Positions 1 through 11,859 of a stretch of DNA of 64,000 bases are shown piece by piece. Under the pieces are notes generated by a model. That model saw nothing but the letters and a program-made list of their open reading frames with translations. It made no database searches and had not been told where the DNA came from. The stretch's first letter is position 1; each line of letters starts with the position of its first letter. Made by a program: the position numbers and the translations under genes. This DNA is from Drosophila pseudoobscura (taxonomy: Eukaryota > Arthropoda > Insecta > Diptera > Drosophilidae): assembly GCF_009870125.1 (NCBI RefSeq), contig NC_046679.1:7812001-7876000 (forward strand). The letters are read 5' to 3'.

Positions 1-123
1 GACACAAATTCGTGCCGCACACTGCAGCGCCAACAATTTGGGTTGGGTGGGGTGTTGCACTGGCACCCAACCAAGCAAAACCCCCAGCCAGCGCAGAGAC
101 AGGGACAGAGAGGCTGTACTCAC

Positions 124-3100
124 TCTTCAAGGAGGCTCCAGAGAACGAGAGCGGTGCGGAGGATGACATCGCTGCCCTCGATGAGCACCAGGTCCCAGAC
201 GCGCAGCACACAGGACATGGGCAGGCAGGTGCAGAACATGGTGAGGAACCACTGCATGGTGAAGACATTGGTCAAGGGCGGCTCGTAGGCATTCTCCACG
301 GGCCCCTGAAGGCGCTGCAGGTGCTTGGCGAGGCGCGGCAGACGCGTTTGCATCAGTTCGCGGAATACGCCCATGTCCGCCTGGAGGCCGCCCATCGAGC
401 CGTAGAAGTAGCCCGTCGGCAGTACGCCCTCAACCAGATAGATCATGACCTTCATGGACTCCTCCTCCTCCTTGTCCATGACCTGCAGTATCAGGGCGCC
501 CAGCATGTTGAAACCCTGGGTGGGATGGACGGGAGTATTCTTGAGTCGAGGCAGCAGACAAACGCCGTCGAGGAGCACTCACCTGGCAATAGCCCACCTC
601 GGGATTGTAGCGGGCATACCCGAGCAGAATGCGCTTCAGCTTGGCCTGGTTGATGGATCCCGCGGGGCCGGTGCACAAATTGGAGCCAGTGCGATGCAGG
701 TCCTGGTTTCAGTAAAGGGGAAATCCGCTTAAAAATAGCCCCGGCCCCAGGGCAGCGTGCACCAGATTCTCACCTTAACGATTTGTATGCCCAGCTCCTC
801 GTCATCCTCGCGCCACTCCTCGCAGAAGCACTTCTCCCGCTGCTTGGCCCAGTCCACGTTCTTTGACTTGAGGTATTTGTCCGCCAGCGAGAGCCACAGC
901 TGTGTGGGGTAGGATGGGTTGGCCAATGCAATCAGTCTAAACGGACGGCTGACAGCTAAATGGATACCTTACCTTGCGCCGGAATTCGGGTGGGGTGCCG
1001 CCGGGCAGGCGGGCGACCAGCTTCATGGCATGCAGCCATTGATTGTAATCCGATGCAGCATCCTCATCGCTGGCGACGGCAGAGGCGGTGGTGCTGGAGC
1101 TGCTTTCGTGGCCCCCACCGCCATTGCGTGTCAGCATGTTGTGGGTGGTGGAGCTTCTATTTTTGCTGTTTGTGGTGGTGCTGCTGGTGGGGGAGGTTAG
1201 GCTGGCTTTCCGCGGCGGTGGTGAGAGGCTAAAACGCATTTTAGGCTGTGCATCGTCTGAAAGAGTTAAGTTTTAAGAGTTATATAGCATACGCTCTGGC
1301 TGCGATCGATAGTATTTCTATATAGTATTTCTCTATTCAAATCGGACTCGATTCGGCTGTGTCCCTATGACTTACAATATCCGTGCAGTATGCAAACTTT
1401 ACATGTATATAAGATACGTTTTTATAGATATATATTCATAGAAAGAGATTAGTTGGTTTTGGTTTAGAGTTAGTAGAGCGCGCAAAAGAGAGAAGAAGAA
1501 AGAATACAAAGAATATATGTATATATTGATATATTTATATAGGTTAGACACATAATCAATCAAGTATTTTGATCCGGATGGTATCAGGAGATGACAGCGA
1601 AATGTGTCGATGTGCGAAACAAACTCGAGAGCAAAACTAGGACATGCGAATCGGGTGAATCAAAGCTAAAATGAAACAAGTCACTACTCGTTTAAGGCAT
1701 CCTCCGTGCTGGCTTTTGACACATCTTTGTGTGAAATTGACCATGACATTTATTACGCCAGACAAGTGGTATTCTCTACGTCTGTGGGGGGGTGCAGTGT
1801 ACATGTGTGTATCTATGACATTTCAGCTTTCACCATGTTATACAACATAGTTAGCAGATGAGATCTTCTACGCCAAGCTGCCAGACCAAGAACAGTATCC
1901 TCATGGCTCAACTTTATCTTTTCTGCTGCCCGGGGCTTCACCCCAACGGCTTATGTACCAGTTCATTCCCCACACGAGTGTTGTACACTAAAGGTCAAGT
2001 AAATAAAAAAATAATATTGTGCCTGGCGGAGAGTTTATGAGAGCAGCATAAATTCAGATTGCCTTTCGGTATGGTTCAAGTTTGCTTTTAGAATCGATAA
2101 TAATTTCGGTGTCGGAGTCGGAGCCCCACTTTATGGCTGATAATTTGATTTCCGCTTTATTTTTCATTTCCAGCTTATTGCCGGCTGAAACGTGCTGGAA
2201 ATGCTAAAGCTCAAATCGGAAAGCGTATGCCAAAAAAAAACACGAGGAATATAAAATTACCATTTTAAAGAATTCCCCTGGAAATTGGGGCAAAGAAAAT
2301 GCTTTAATTTTTGAGGAATTCTATGCAGAAAATGCTTTAATTTTTTTGCGGGAAAATCCATTAAAATGCAGAGAAAAGTTTGCCAAAAAAATAAAGAAAA
2401 TGGCCTCTGTCGATTTCTCTCTAGATATACAGTTAGATGGGCAATTTCTTTGGCATGTTTTCGCCCAAATTTCCTTCGCATATTTACATACATACTTGAG
2501 CAGATATGTGTGTGTTTTTGTGCGTGTGTATGTGTGCGTGTGTTTGTTGTACCTAAGAAGTTTATTCCAACAAATGGAGTGCGCTGGTGGCAGGCATTCG
2601 CATAATGAAGAGGCAATCATGGAAGCTATTGCCGGGACTTTGCTGAAAGTTAAATTCAAGTAAACATTGGCTTGTGTGTTCAGGGGAAAATTGAGGAAAA
2701 TCCGTATGCTACAAGCGGTTGCCAGGCCGCACAACAAGCCTGACGAGCCCCAGAGCCAAGTGAGGACCAAGCTAATGAAACACTAATTGCGCCAACTCTT
2801 ATATAATGGCGGGGCCCCTAACATCGCACCAATTAGGCGCCGGACATAAAGCATTGTTTATGGTCAGAGAATGGACGGATGGCTCTGAGTCCAGCCACGG
2901 GGGTCTCATATTTTTTTATTGCTATCTCATATTTTTTTTTTTTCGCTCCTCTTGGAAATGCATTTTACATGAGAGATTTATGTGCGAATGACAATGAAAA
3001 AAAAAAACTTTCTTGTCGGGTAATTATTTTAAATGCACCCCAAGAAGAACGTGGCCAGGATGTGTGTGTGTGTGTGTCTGTGCATGTCAAGGCTGTGATT

Positions 3101-6100
3101 GTTAGGCAGCCAGCAATTTGGCCAAATGCTCAGTCAGGCCTTGACCAGGCCGGGCCAAAGCTACAAGCGGCATCACGTGCGGTGAGTGTGTGTGTGTGTA
3201 TGTGTTTGCGCCACTTGTGTGTGCCCCAAAATACAAAAAAGAAAACGCAATGCAAGACAGCTGGTTTAATGAGCCGAAAGAAAATTGCCTTTTGGGTGTG
3301 TTGATACACCGAAAAAAATTATACAAAAAATGGGGTTCAAAAAATAATATGCTGGAGATTGATTGCAACACTATTTGGTTATCCATTATTTTGAAGGCTT
3401 TTTTGAAAACAATTTAGGCCAGAAAATATTACATCGATAACAGAATCAGACAGATATAGTCTTTTGATGCCTTTGGAGACCAGAAAATATATCGTTTCTG
3501 AACTAAATTTGTGGCAGAATATTAGAAAGGACAATGCTGGTATTGGACTGGAGGTTTGCATTAGCCTCTTAGCCAAAATTCGGTTAATAAAATGCTAGTT
3601 CTATGACATTACTAAAGCCATCTGTTGCTGATAAAACCACCGCTTCTGGACCCAACTATAAGACGCTCTGCGGCGTATAAACAAGAGCAGTTTTTACGAT
3701 TCAGGGTCTCAGGGTACACATGGCTGAAAGTTAATTTATCTTCCCTCTGACACCTTTGGAGCAGTTCAAAAGAGATTTACTTCACTCCATATAATGGCCA
3801 TTTGCCGCATTCAGCCATTCAGCCACTGTGCGAAAGCAGAGCTCCAAGAGCAGCAAGAGCTGTGTACTTAAACCGTATTTATCCCGGGGGATTGCCTGGC
3901 CCCAAAGCGGGAACACTCACTGAGAGAGAGAGAAAGAGAGGACTCTGAGCGTCAGTTTGTCTGCGGCTGTCTTGGAAACGAACCCAATCCCTGCTGCACT
4001 TGGATGCGCAGGCACGTTCAGTGCCATTAGTGTCAATTCGAGCGAGAATCTTCTAATGAATTCCCAGGCCGGGGGCAGGCCAACCAGAAGAGACGCAGAC
4101 TCATACGATGAGATGAGACCGTGTAATATGTACAGAAAAGTTAATCCTCAATGGTTCATTAAACTATTGCAATGCTTAACCCCAATGCTTATCGGCTTAG
4201 CGATGGCAAATTGCTTTTATCTCGCGGTCCCAGACAAAGGCACTTCAACACGCGATTATGCGGCAAGGAGCAAAGGATATCTGCCTCCTGATTGCCTGCA
4301 TAACGTCCACCCCCAAAGAGTTAATGCAGTTTTGCGTTGTGTAACTTTGATTAAATCTCTGCAGCATTACGCATACGACACGTGGCCTGTTGGGGTCTTA
4401 CCAGAACAGGCTGGGCAATCAATTTATATCCCAAAAAGCTGCCTGTCAATTTCAATAAGCTCTGCTTTCACAATTTAATCGAAAGCCTTGCCTGCCAAAA
4501 ACATGCAAGATTTTATTTTGTACTTTTCTTTTTCGCTTGAACGGAATTTGATGGGGGATCTGTGCCAGTGACAGTCGGGCTACTCAAGCAGTTGCGCCCA
4601 AAAGTTTCCAAGGACATTAAATTGTGCCTTTTATGGCACCCAACTTATTTCAAGAAGGTGTACATCAGGTGGACATGGATTGGGTTACTATCTGTTTAAC
4701 TTTGGGAGCGAATTCTCATAGCATTAAAGTGACGGGCTCCTTTCGCCCACACACATGTCGGCTCCTGTCACTTTGCATAGCCCCAGACACGCTCTGGGCG
4801 TTCATTGGGTGTAAAATAAACAGCGACGCCGTAATTACAATTCGATGGTAAAAATGTCAAAGGTCTTGTGTTGGTGAAAAGAACAAAATCAAAGACCAAA
4901 ACAGGAAGTACAACAAACCGGAAGTGATGGCTGGAAAAGCTTTTGTGAAGAGTAGGAAAATAACAGCAAAAAACTTGGCCAACATGCAACAGTTGTGCAT
5001 ATGTGTGTGTGTGTGTGTGTGTTAGGCAGTTATTGGAAAAATACAGAAAAAACAGAATCAGCAAAAGAGGGAAAGTGGAAAAAGGGTAGTGGAAAATTCT
5101 AATTAAATGCCGCCAAGGCTGGATGAATGGGTTAAATGGGCTCCAACGCCTGCCCTCCTTTCAACTACGAAATAATGGAAATTTATGCCAGCCAGCCAGC
5201 CGAGGGGTGGTGTTGCTAGCGGAAAGCACTCTTTCCATACCCAAAAAAAAGAAAATGCAAATGTTAATTACAAGCGGCTGCCAAAATTAGAATTGTGCGC
5301 GTTTCAGCATGAGTAATATGCCTGGGCGGGATACGTAAATATATGTATGTATGTATGTGTGTGTGCCTGGTAGTGGTAGTGGGAGTATGTATATGTGTGC
5401 GTGGGTGGGCTATGCTATTGCCATTTTGATGCTGGACAAATATCGTAACTTCTTTTGCATAAATTACCTTTTCGCAGATATTTTTGTTAGTATTTCGTTG
5501 TTAAATGTACAAAGATAAAGATACAGATACAGAGATAAAGATAAAGAGAAAGATATACGGAGAAAAGAGTTAGGTTTAGGAACAATTGAACGTGGCCAAA
5601 GCATGTAAGTATTTGAGGTTTTTTCTGGCTCTGTTACTTTTTTTTTTGTCTTTGGAGAGGCGCTAAAAAAACATACATGGATCGTGGATTAATCACACCA
5701 GATACTTAGAGGTATATGTATATATAGAGAAGGAAGGAATGAGTGTTAGGGGGCGTGTGTTTAGGAGGTGCTTGTGCAGTTTTGGCATAGTTACCCATGT
5801 TAAGTAAACGTGCGCCTGTCGGTATGCTATGGTTTCTGCCACGGCTCTTGCCTCAGCGACTGACTCTTTGTTGTTGTTGTTGTAAGTAGTTTTTTCTTGT
5901 TGTGGGGATTCTCTAGTTATTGTTTTACATTTTTGCTTTAACGTTGTTCTGATTGTTGTTGTTGTTGTTGCTGTTGTTGTTTGTTGTTTGCTGTGGCCTA
6001 TTGTATTATTTACACAAGATTTACATAAATACGAGTACACGTACAAAGATTCACTTAGACGTACATATAAGCATGCTTCTATATTACAACTAGTTGTACA

Positions 6101-8613
6101 TATACTATAAGGTTGTGGCATGCTAAAATTATATAACTCTGACGTTCAGAAATCCCGACTCGGATGTCATTGAAAGCTATCTTAAGAAAACACATTCAAC
6201 TCTCACAGCCACAGCCACAGCCAGAGCCAGAGCCATTCAGACACGTACTCGTAAAGTGAATAAAAGGAAAACCTTGACAGCCGTGCAACTGCAGACCAGA
6301 CCCCGCTCTCAATGGTGGTCGGCCAGGCTAGGGGTCTTAGCCGTGCCATTGTGCCATTGCATCGATTCCACTCTCCACCTTCTTGACCCACTTTCCCCCC
6401 CGCACGTTACGCCTACCAATAACCTTTACGCTTAAGTCTAAGTAATTATTTCTCAGCCGAAATTCGGATTTGAATTTAATTTATGTAATTTTGAATAAAC
6501 ATCCTCCTGCAGGAGAGCTGCCAAGGCTTAAGCATGCTTTAAGCCTGATTGTGGCTTTTAATTAAGGCTGTGGCTTTAAGGCCATCTTCTGCAAGTGGCA
6601 GACGAGCCCCAACAAGAGCATTGGGGGGAGACGGTGGAGCGGCAGTGGCCGCAGGGAAGCTTGTTCTATTGATGTTTGACGAGTGGCAGCGGCTCGTTTG
6701 TTTGAACATGGCTCGACTTTTCATTGATTAAGTTCTTGAAATCGCTCAGAATTTCCATATAGTTTCACTTTCACTCCGAGTCATAAATCAAAGTTGACGA
6801 CTCAACCGCGACTCAGGCGCTGCACAAGGGATAAGGGGTAGGGGATAGGGGATAGGGAATGGGGGATTTGAATAGTTTGCCCCAGATTAAGCACTGTTCA
6901 CAGTTGAGCCGCTCACGGCCTTCACTTTGCTGTTTTGTGGGACATTCTTTGTAGTTATGCAATCCGCAATCAACGTTGTTTTTTTTTTTTTTTCTACTGC
7001 CACACAAAAGCCGAGCTCGTGAGTGGCAGCCTGACGTGAGTCACAATGGCAACAAAAGTAGCAGCAATATCGGACGAACACACATGTGCGGCAGGCATCA
7101 AAACAAAGTCATTCCATAAAAGGGGGGAAATTTCACGTTTCACCTGGAAAAGGACCTACAAAATGGCGCGCTCGGCCATCGGTTTCGAAGGGGGGGAGAC
7201 TCGTTGCGTTTTAATGAAATTCCGCATGGCATGAGTGCACTATTTCGATTCGATTTTCTGCAGTTTTTTTAATTACACCTGGACCTGGGCCTGGGCCTCG
7301 TCGCGGCGATCGATATCAATGATATTATTCAATTACGCACCGCAGAAAAACACAATTAGAAAGTGCCAATGCAGTTGCGAAGGTGAAACTGTAATATAAA
7401 TAAATAAATGGTTATGATGGAATGCTGCTGGTCGCACTTTTGCACGCGCTCGCTTTTATGGCTGTTTTGTTTCGGTGTTGCCGCCCCTGCCCTGCCCTGC
7501 CCTGCCACACCATGAGAGTATTTTTGTCAAGGGTAACGTGCGGCAGCCCCACACACTCACACGCACGCACACTAGGAAAAAGAGCGGGGCAAGAGAGAAC
7601 GAGAGAGATATGAAAACATAGATAAAGCGGACACGAAATGCTTGTGGAGGCCGTGCCGAGAGTCCGACAGAGACGCTTCACGTTGTGTTATTTCGAACCG
7701 CGTGCCCACACACACACACACAAGAGAATGCTAGTGGTGTGCGTGTGAGGCTCGTCAGACAGTCTCCGAGTAACCCAACATCGCTCCATCTTGTGTCGTC
7801 ATCAACTCGGCCTCCCCCCCGAGGCACACACCCACACACAGACACACACGCGCTAGGATTCACCTGCCCCACCACATACGCACGCACACAGACAAAGTTC
7901 ATTCAATAAAGCACACACACCAACACCCACCCACACACACAAACACACACACACACATACATGCACGTTGCGTGACGCTAGCGAGGATTTTTTCAGCGTT
8001 CAGCTTGAATTTTTTTGTTGACTTTTCCTAATCCGCACTAACGAGGCACACAGCTGAGAGGTCCGCACTTGACTGGGCCAGGAACGGCCAGCAGAGGCAT
8101 CCCAAGCCCCCAGCTGTCATTCCGAGGGACCTGCGCAGTGCGCACTCCCCCCCCGCTGCACCACACATTCTGACAGTTGCTGCACTGAGAGAAAAAGTTG
8201 GATGGTTTACTTACGTTTCTCCACGGCGGTGATGATGAACTTGCAGAGCACCTCCTGGTGGCGGTTCAGGCGATCCCTGGCTATGAGGACTGTCTTGAGC
8301 ATATAGCCCATCATCAGGATCTCCACCTTGAGAATGGCAACGACATCGATGAGCTGACGCACATTCAGCCTTTCCAAGACTGCACGACCACCGACTATGC
8401 CGCTGGCCAGCTGGGCCATTCTGCCCTTCTTCTTCTTATTGCAGGATCCGAGAGGATGATCCCTGGGATGACAGGTGCACCCGCGTCGAGCCAGCTCCTC
8501 TTGCTTGCCGTAAATGTCGCATAGCAATTTGTCGAGTAGCTTCTTGGTCTCACTGTTCGAATCGGGGTTATCGGGGCTGTAACTATGCTAATGATGGCCA
8601 TGGCTCACCTCAT
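124..8613 (-). CDS. TBC1D30-like Rab GTPase-activating protein (3' end off window)
   Basis: Exons read on the minus strand: 8609-8613 (proposed start, ATGAG), 8215-8576, 973-1256, 774-899, 583-702, 124-515; the rest lies beyond the left edge. All junctions use GT-AG and keep frame, giving 429 visible residues. The N-terminal exon (residues about 3-122) has a helical region (VLERLNVRQLIDVVAILK, then ARDRLNRHQEVLCKF) that matches the vertebrate TBC1D30 N-terminus in position and pattern. The TBC domain begins near residue 210 (EFRRK-LWLSLADKYL). It keeps both catalytic fingers: IxxDxxR as IVKDLHR with Arg263, and YxQ as YCQ with Gln299. The block EPPLTNVFTMQWFLT is typical of TBC1D30. By family, it accelerates GTP hydrolysis on Rab proteins at membranes; vertebrate TBC1D30 acts on Rab8 in ciliary traffic. 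The start is the weak point: it needs a 32-nt intron (see findings) or an unseen upstream exon. Family assignment is firm; function in the fly is inferred. Confidence 0.92.
1257..8214 (-). other. First large intron of the TBC1D30-like gene
   Basis: Intron with donor GTAAGTAAACC ending at 8214 and acceptor TTTCAG at 1257-1262 (minus strand). It is AT-rich with many microsatellites: TG runs near 2,507-2,545, 3,060-3,080, 3,185-3,200 and 5,002-5,022, GATA-like runs near 5,515-5,555, GTT runs near 5,954-5,997, and dense CA tracts at 7,700-7,960. A 173-codon plus-strand ORF (3,957-4,478) shows no recognisable family. I see no supported gene here. Confidence 0.75.
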
Positions 8614-8980
8614 TTCGCTGTCTTGCTGATAAAACTCAGCAGTTGGTTTTCTTTAGTTGAAACTTTGGTGTTTTTTCTATTTATTTGTAAAACTTTGGCT
8701 TTCTTTTTTTATAAAATATACACAGAAAAATATACACTCAGAAATAGACACACAAAATAATTAACATAACAATCAAAGCAATTCAGTTTCCATGAAAGTT
8801 GTATATGGAAGTAGTTTAGGAAAACCCCTATTTCAAGATACATTTAAACCGATAACTATACAATTTTAGCTTTTACTCGGTACAGATATAAAACGATATT
8901 AATAGGGTTATAGGGAAAATAAGAGGAACTAATTGAGGAAGTGAAAGATCTCCCAAAGAAAATTGGTACCCGAAATTCTA
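8614..8980 (-). other. Upstream leader/intergenic region of the TBC1D30-like gene
   Basis: The minus strand directly upstream of the proposed ATG at 8613 is A-rich and stop-rich, as in fly 5' leaders. No TATA box and no clear upstream coding exon were found. Extent of the 5' UTR is not resolvable by eye. Confidence 0.3.
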
Positions 8981-9008
8981 CGGATTTCTGCGGATCTTTT
9001 ATATTCAA

Positions 9009-9113
9009 GTACGAGGTAGAAAGTTTTTTAATACCCACGAAAATTTGTTCAATGTCTCCTGTTATTAGAGTACGAGGTAGAAAGGCTCTTAAAACCCACG
9101 AAAATATTTTCAA
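9009..9113. repeat. Imperfect tandem duplication of ~59 bp
   Basis: Two adjacent copies share AGTACGAGGTAGAAAG, then a TTA(A/T)AA core, then ACCCACGAAAAT(A)TT and TTCAAT. They start at about 9,009 and 9,068, so the period is about 59 bp. The copies have diverged by a few substitutions. They sit at the left edge of the retroelement-like patch and may belong to it. Confidence 0.65.
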
Positions 9114-9119
9114 TTTATC

Positions 9120-10010
9120 CCATGGAAAATTCCGATACCAACGGGTCACGTTGCGGCGTTATTCAAGAGTGCGTTAATTCTGCAGAATACGACAACAACC
9201 CAGAGACCATCAATGTCAGCGCCAGAGAAAGAAATGAACAATTACGCAAAAACCTTATGGTACCCAAGATTCAATGGCAGCTTAAAGGAGGAATGGAATC
9301 TGTGAAGACGTAAGAAGTCTCCTGCAACAGGATGATCTTGATTAAATTCTGCAACGTGCTGAAACCCCTATTGGTCAGTGGTAGGATGTGCTGGCAAAGC
9401 TGAAATCCATGCAGGTACAGGCTAGCTTCATCAATAATACAATTTCAAGGGAGATGTTCAAGGAGCTGCTTCAAATTTTTGAGGGTCACAAGAAGCTCTC
9501 GGGATGTCGAAGGCATATCAATGGAGTGGCTACTTGCGAATCGGAACCTAATGAACACCCTAATAAAGTTATTTTTAATAGACAAGCAAATTACCTCCGA
9601 TGGCGAATTACACTGCCTGTTCTGAAGATGGTTTTATTGAATATATAATAGAGGGAATTCCAGATATGAGCCTGCCAAATGGGGCATCAGTTGGAACTGC
9701 ATTTAGTGGTGTTTTTAGTGAGCTCCAGATGCCAACAACAGATCAACAAAAAGCAGAGTAAGAGCAAACGAGTGGTCGAAAATACTACCTTACAATTATC
9801 AATCGGCCGTGGACTGCCTCAAGCCAAAAATACACCATGGAAAAGAATGCTTGTGATAATATTGGACTCAAAGCCAAGGAGTGCGGGCTGTGCTCCTATC
9901 CGGCTCTTAGCAGCGGCTCTCTGACATCTCAGAGATGAGCGTTGACGTCCTGCTACATCGGAATCAGTACAAGCTAAAAATGATCAAGAAACTACAAAAT
10001 ATAAAAAAGC
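9120..10010 (+). pseudogene. Possible decayed retroelement gag-like remnant
   Basis: A plus-strand stretch carries several protein-like but broken reading frames (9,122-9,313; 9,388-9,648; about 9,600-9,920), interrupted by stops and frame changes. Towards the end, one frame reads SEDGFIEYIIEGIPD. Further on comes a segment resembling a broken CCHC zinc knuckle (ACDNIGLKAKEC, with one Cys and the His missing). Charged gag-like composition and multiple lesions suggest an old retrotransposon fragment. No LTRs, reverse transcriptase or integrase were seen. It could instead be a decayed host gene copy. Low confidence. Confidence 0.35.
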
Positions 10011-10241
10011 ACGTATAGTTTTATGATAAATGAAGAAACACCGAGTATGGCCATTTTATTTCCTTGTTACATACATATACGATTTTTAGGGATTTAAATA
10101 GTCGTTAAGTGCTATCTAAATGGTGTCCAAAGAAGGGATAAAGTACTGGTGTTTGGAGGTGTTTGCTGACTTAAGAACGGATTTAAACATTTTTAGAAAA
10201 CCATAAAAGGATTGCTGACAAGTGGGAACAGCAACCAAAGT

Positions 10242-10649
10242 CTAGTAGAATGTGGCATCAATGTGGGTATTCAGGGAGAAGTTGCGGTACATGCCGAAGC
10301 GCGCCACCTCGTTGGAGAACTTCTGGCCGCGCGAATGGAAGCGCTTTGGTATGGTATAGACATTGGGGGCATAGTAGCCGTACTCCGAGTTGCAAGTGCG
10401 GTACATGGTATTGGTGTCCGTCTCCACGCCATAGCCCTTGAAGCTGTCTGCGGAGAAGGAAAATGTCTCTGAAGGCTACCTCTGTGCTGGCAAAGGAGGA
10501 GCATACTTACAGGGACACTTGATGTCCTCGCGCTTATGTAGATTCTCGTAGAGTTTGGCTGTCTGGACGATTGGCTTGCGTTTCAGAAACTTCTGGAACT
10601 CCACTTGGGGATTGAAGGTCTCCAAATCGTCGCAGGCAGGCTCACACAT
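10242..10649 (-). CDS. PIERCE1-like axonemal microtubule inner protein (114 aa)
   Basis: Two exons on the minus strand: 10511-10649 (ATG at 10,649) and 10242-10447, with a 63-nt GT-AG intron (donor GTAAGTATGC, acceptor TCTCCGCAG). The joined frame gives 114 residues and a stop. The C-terminal half follows the PIERCE1/2 signature: YGxxAPxVxxxPKxF, then KFSxxxxxxGMxRNxxLN, seen here as YGYYAPNVYTIPKRF, KFSNEVARFGMYRNFSLN. By family, Pierce proteins bind inside doublet microtubules of motile cilia, next to CFAP53-type filaments, and stabilise outer dynein arm docking. In a fly, expected sites are sperm tails and chordotonal cilia; that is inference. Human PIERCE1 is of similar length. The gene is divergent from the MCFD2-like gene, 275 bp away; TCAGTT near 10,696 could be its initiator. 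Confidence 0.85.
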
Positions 10650-10924
10650 TTTGCCGACAGAGTTTGAGAAAATTTTACAATTATTTTGTGAAAACTGATG
10701 TAAGTCGACGACGTAAGTAAGTCCGACAATAAAGGATTTTATTGAACAAACGTACAACCGCCTCAGAGGTTGCTAAGTTTGAATCTGACAGCCAGTCAGC
10801 GGCTGCGCACTGGCCCCCACCGCTTTGACAGCCCCGAGTGACAGTTGAGGCTGGGCCAACCACCATATACACACTGCCCTTTCCCGACAAAGTGTTGTCA
10901 GAGCTTCCCAACTGAATCCACAAG
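10650..10924. promoter_or_regulatory. Shared divergent promoter region
   Basis: 275 bp lie between the two divergent start codons. On the minus strand, an initiator-like TCAGTT is at 10,693-10,698, about 47 nt before the PIERCE1-like ATG. No TATA box was seen for either side. Both transcription starts must lie here unless an unseen 5' exon exists. Confidence 0.5.
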
Positions 10925-11616
10925 ATGTGCAAGCTATCGAATGTGCTCAACTTTATTATCTGCATAGCCAACTTTAGTCAAAGCTTCGATGGAGCCCTGG
11001 CCCTGAAGAGGGGACCCCACCATCCGCGAGGCGAGACCCGGCGCGTGGATCAGCATCTCACCCACGAAGAGCAGTAAGTGCGGCCTCAGCTGCGGCAATG
11101 CGGATTCCCTATTCATTATTGGCTTTTCCCTTTCAGTCGCATCGACGATGATCTCAAGGAAATGGGCGTGCAGGCCAACCTGGACGACCTCAGCGAGGAA
11201 GAGAAGATATTCTATATGTTCAAGGTGAGGAAAACCAACTCACTAAAGCGTAGGTCATTCAAATGTTTCTGGCATTACAGGCCCACGACAATGACAATAA
11301 TAACGCGCTGGATGGCCTGGAGATGATACAATCAGCCATGCATCACAACTACGACTACTTCAAGAACAGCGAACGGGACGAGTACTTGCAGAATGCCACC
11401 GACGAACTAGAGCACTTTATAGGTAATAATAATCTGCCTATATTTGAGATTATGGCCCATAAATTAGATGTTTCTATAACCACCACAGAGGCCATTGATA
11501 AGTTTCTGCTGATTGCCGACGACAATAACGACGGGCTCCTGCACTACCCGGAGTTCGTGAAGGCCATATCCGGGGGCAAGGAGCAGCCGGGCCTGGACAG
11601 GAATCTGTTGCGCTAG
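10925..11616 (+). CDS. MCFD2-like EF-hand protein (168 aa)
   Basis: Four exons: 10925-11073, 11137-11224, 11281-11422 and 11489-11616, all with GT-AG introns of 56-66 nt. The protein has a moderately hydrophobic N-terminus (residues about 7-20, a weak signal peptide), a basic linker, then two EF-hands. Loop 1, residues 82-93, reads DNDNNNALDGLE; loop 2, residues 137-148, reads DDNNDGLLHYPE. Both have acidic residues at positions 1 and 12. Order and spacing match MCFD2, the luminal calcium-binding partner of the cargo receptor LMAN1/ERGIC-53 in ER-to-Golgi transport. The last intron (66 nt) has no stop and stays in frame, so a retained form would add 22 residues just before EF-hand 2; the spliced form fits the family spacing better. 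Another small EF-hand secretory protein is possible. Confidence 0.85.
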
Positions 11617-11805
11617 AGGGAAGGGGCATCGCATCATCCGCAGTAGAAACAATAATAGTTGTAGACTAGTCAAATACATATATATTTAGCAACTAATTTC
11701 TGATTTCCAAGCTGAACCTTTTGAGACTGTACACCACAAGCCACCAGCCAAACTCGGTCCCGGCCAGGCAATGCACTAACCTGCACTTCATTTGTACTGC
11801 AACAT

Positions 11806-11811
11806 AATAAA
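11806..11811 (+). terminator. Poly(A) signal of the MCFD2-like gene
   Basis: AATAAA, 190 nt after the stop codon of the plus-strand EF-hand gene. It lies only 49 nt from the stop codon of the convergent minus-strand gene, so the two 3' UTRs probably overlap. Confidence 0.55.
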
Positions 11812-11859
11812 ATACATTTAAAGATAAACATAAATACATAGTTAGGATCGAGTTGGATC

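Noticed and set aside
12..653. 213-codon plus-strand ORF at the left edge
   Set aside because: Antisense shadow of the TBC1D30-like exons at 124-515 and 583-702, which have clear TBC homology on the minus strand.
8395..8601. ATG at 8,601 as start of the TBC1D30-like protein
   Set aside because: It opens a different frame that lacks the conserved N-terminal helix and ends inside the exon.
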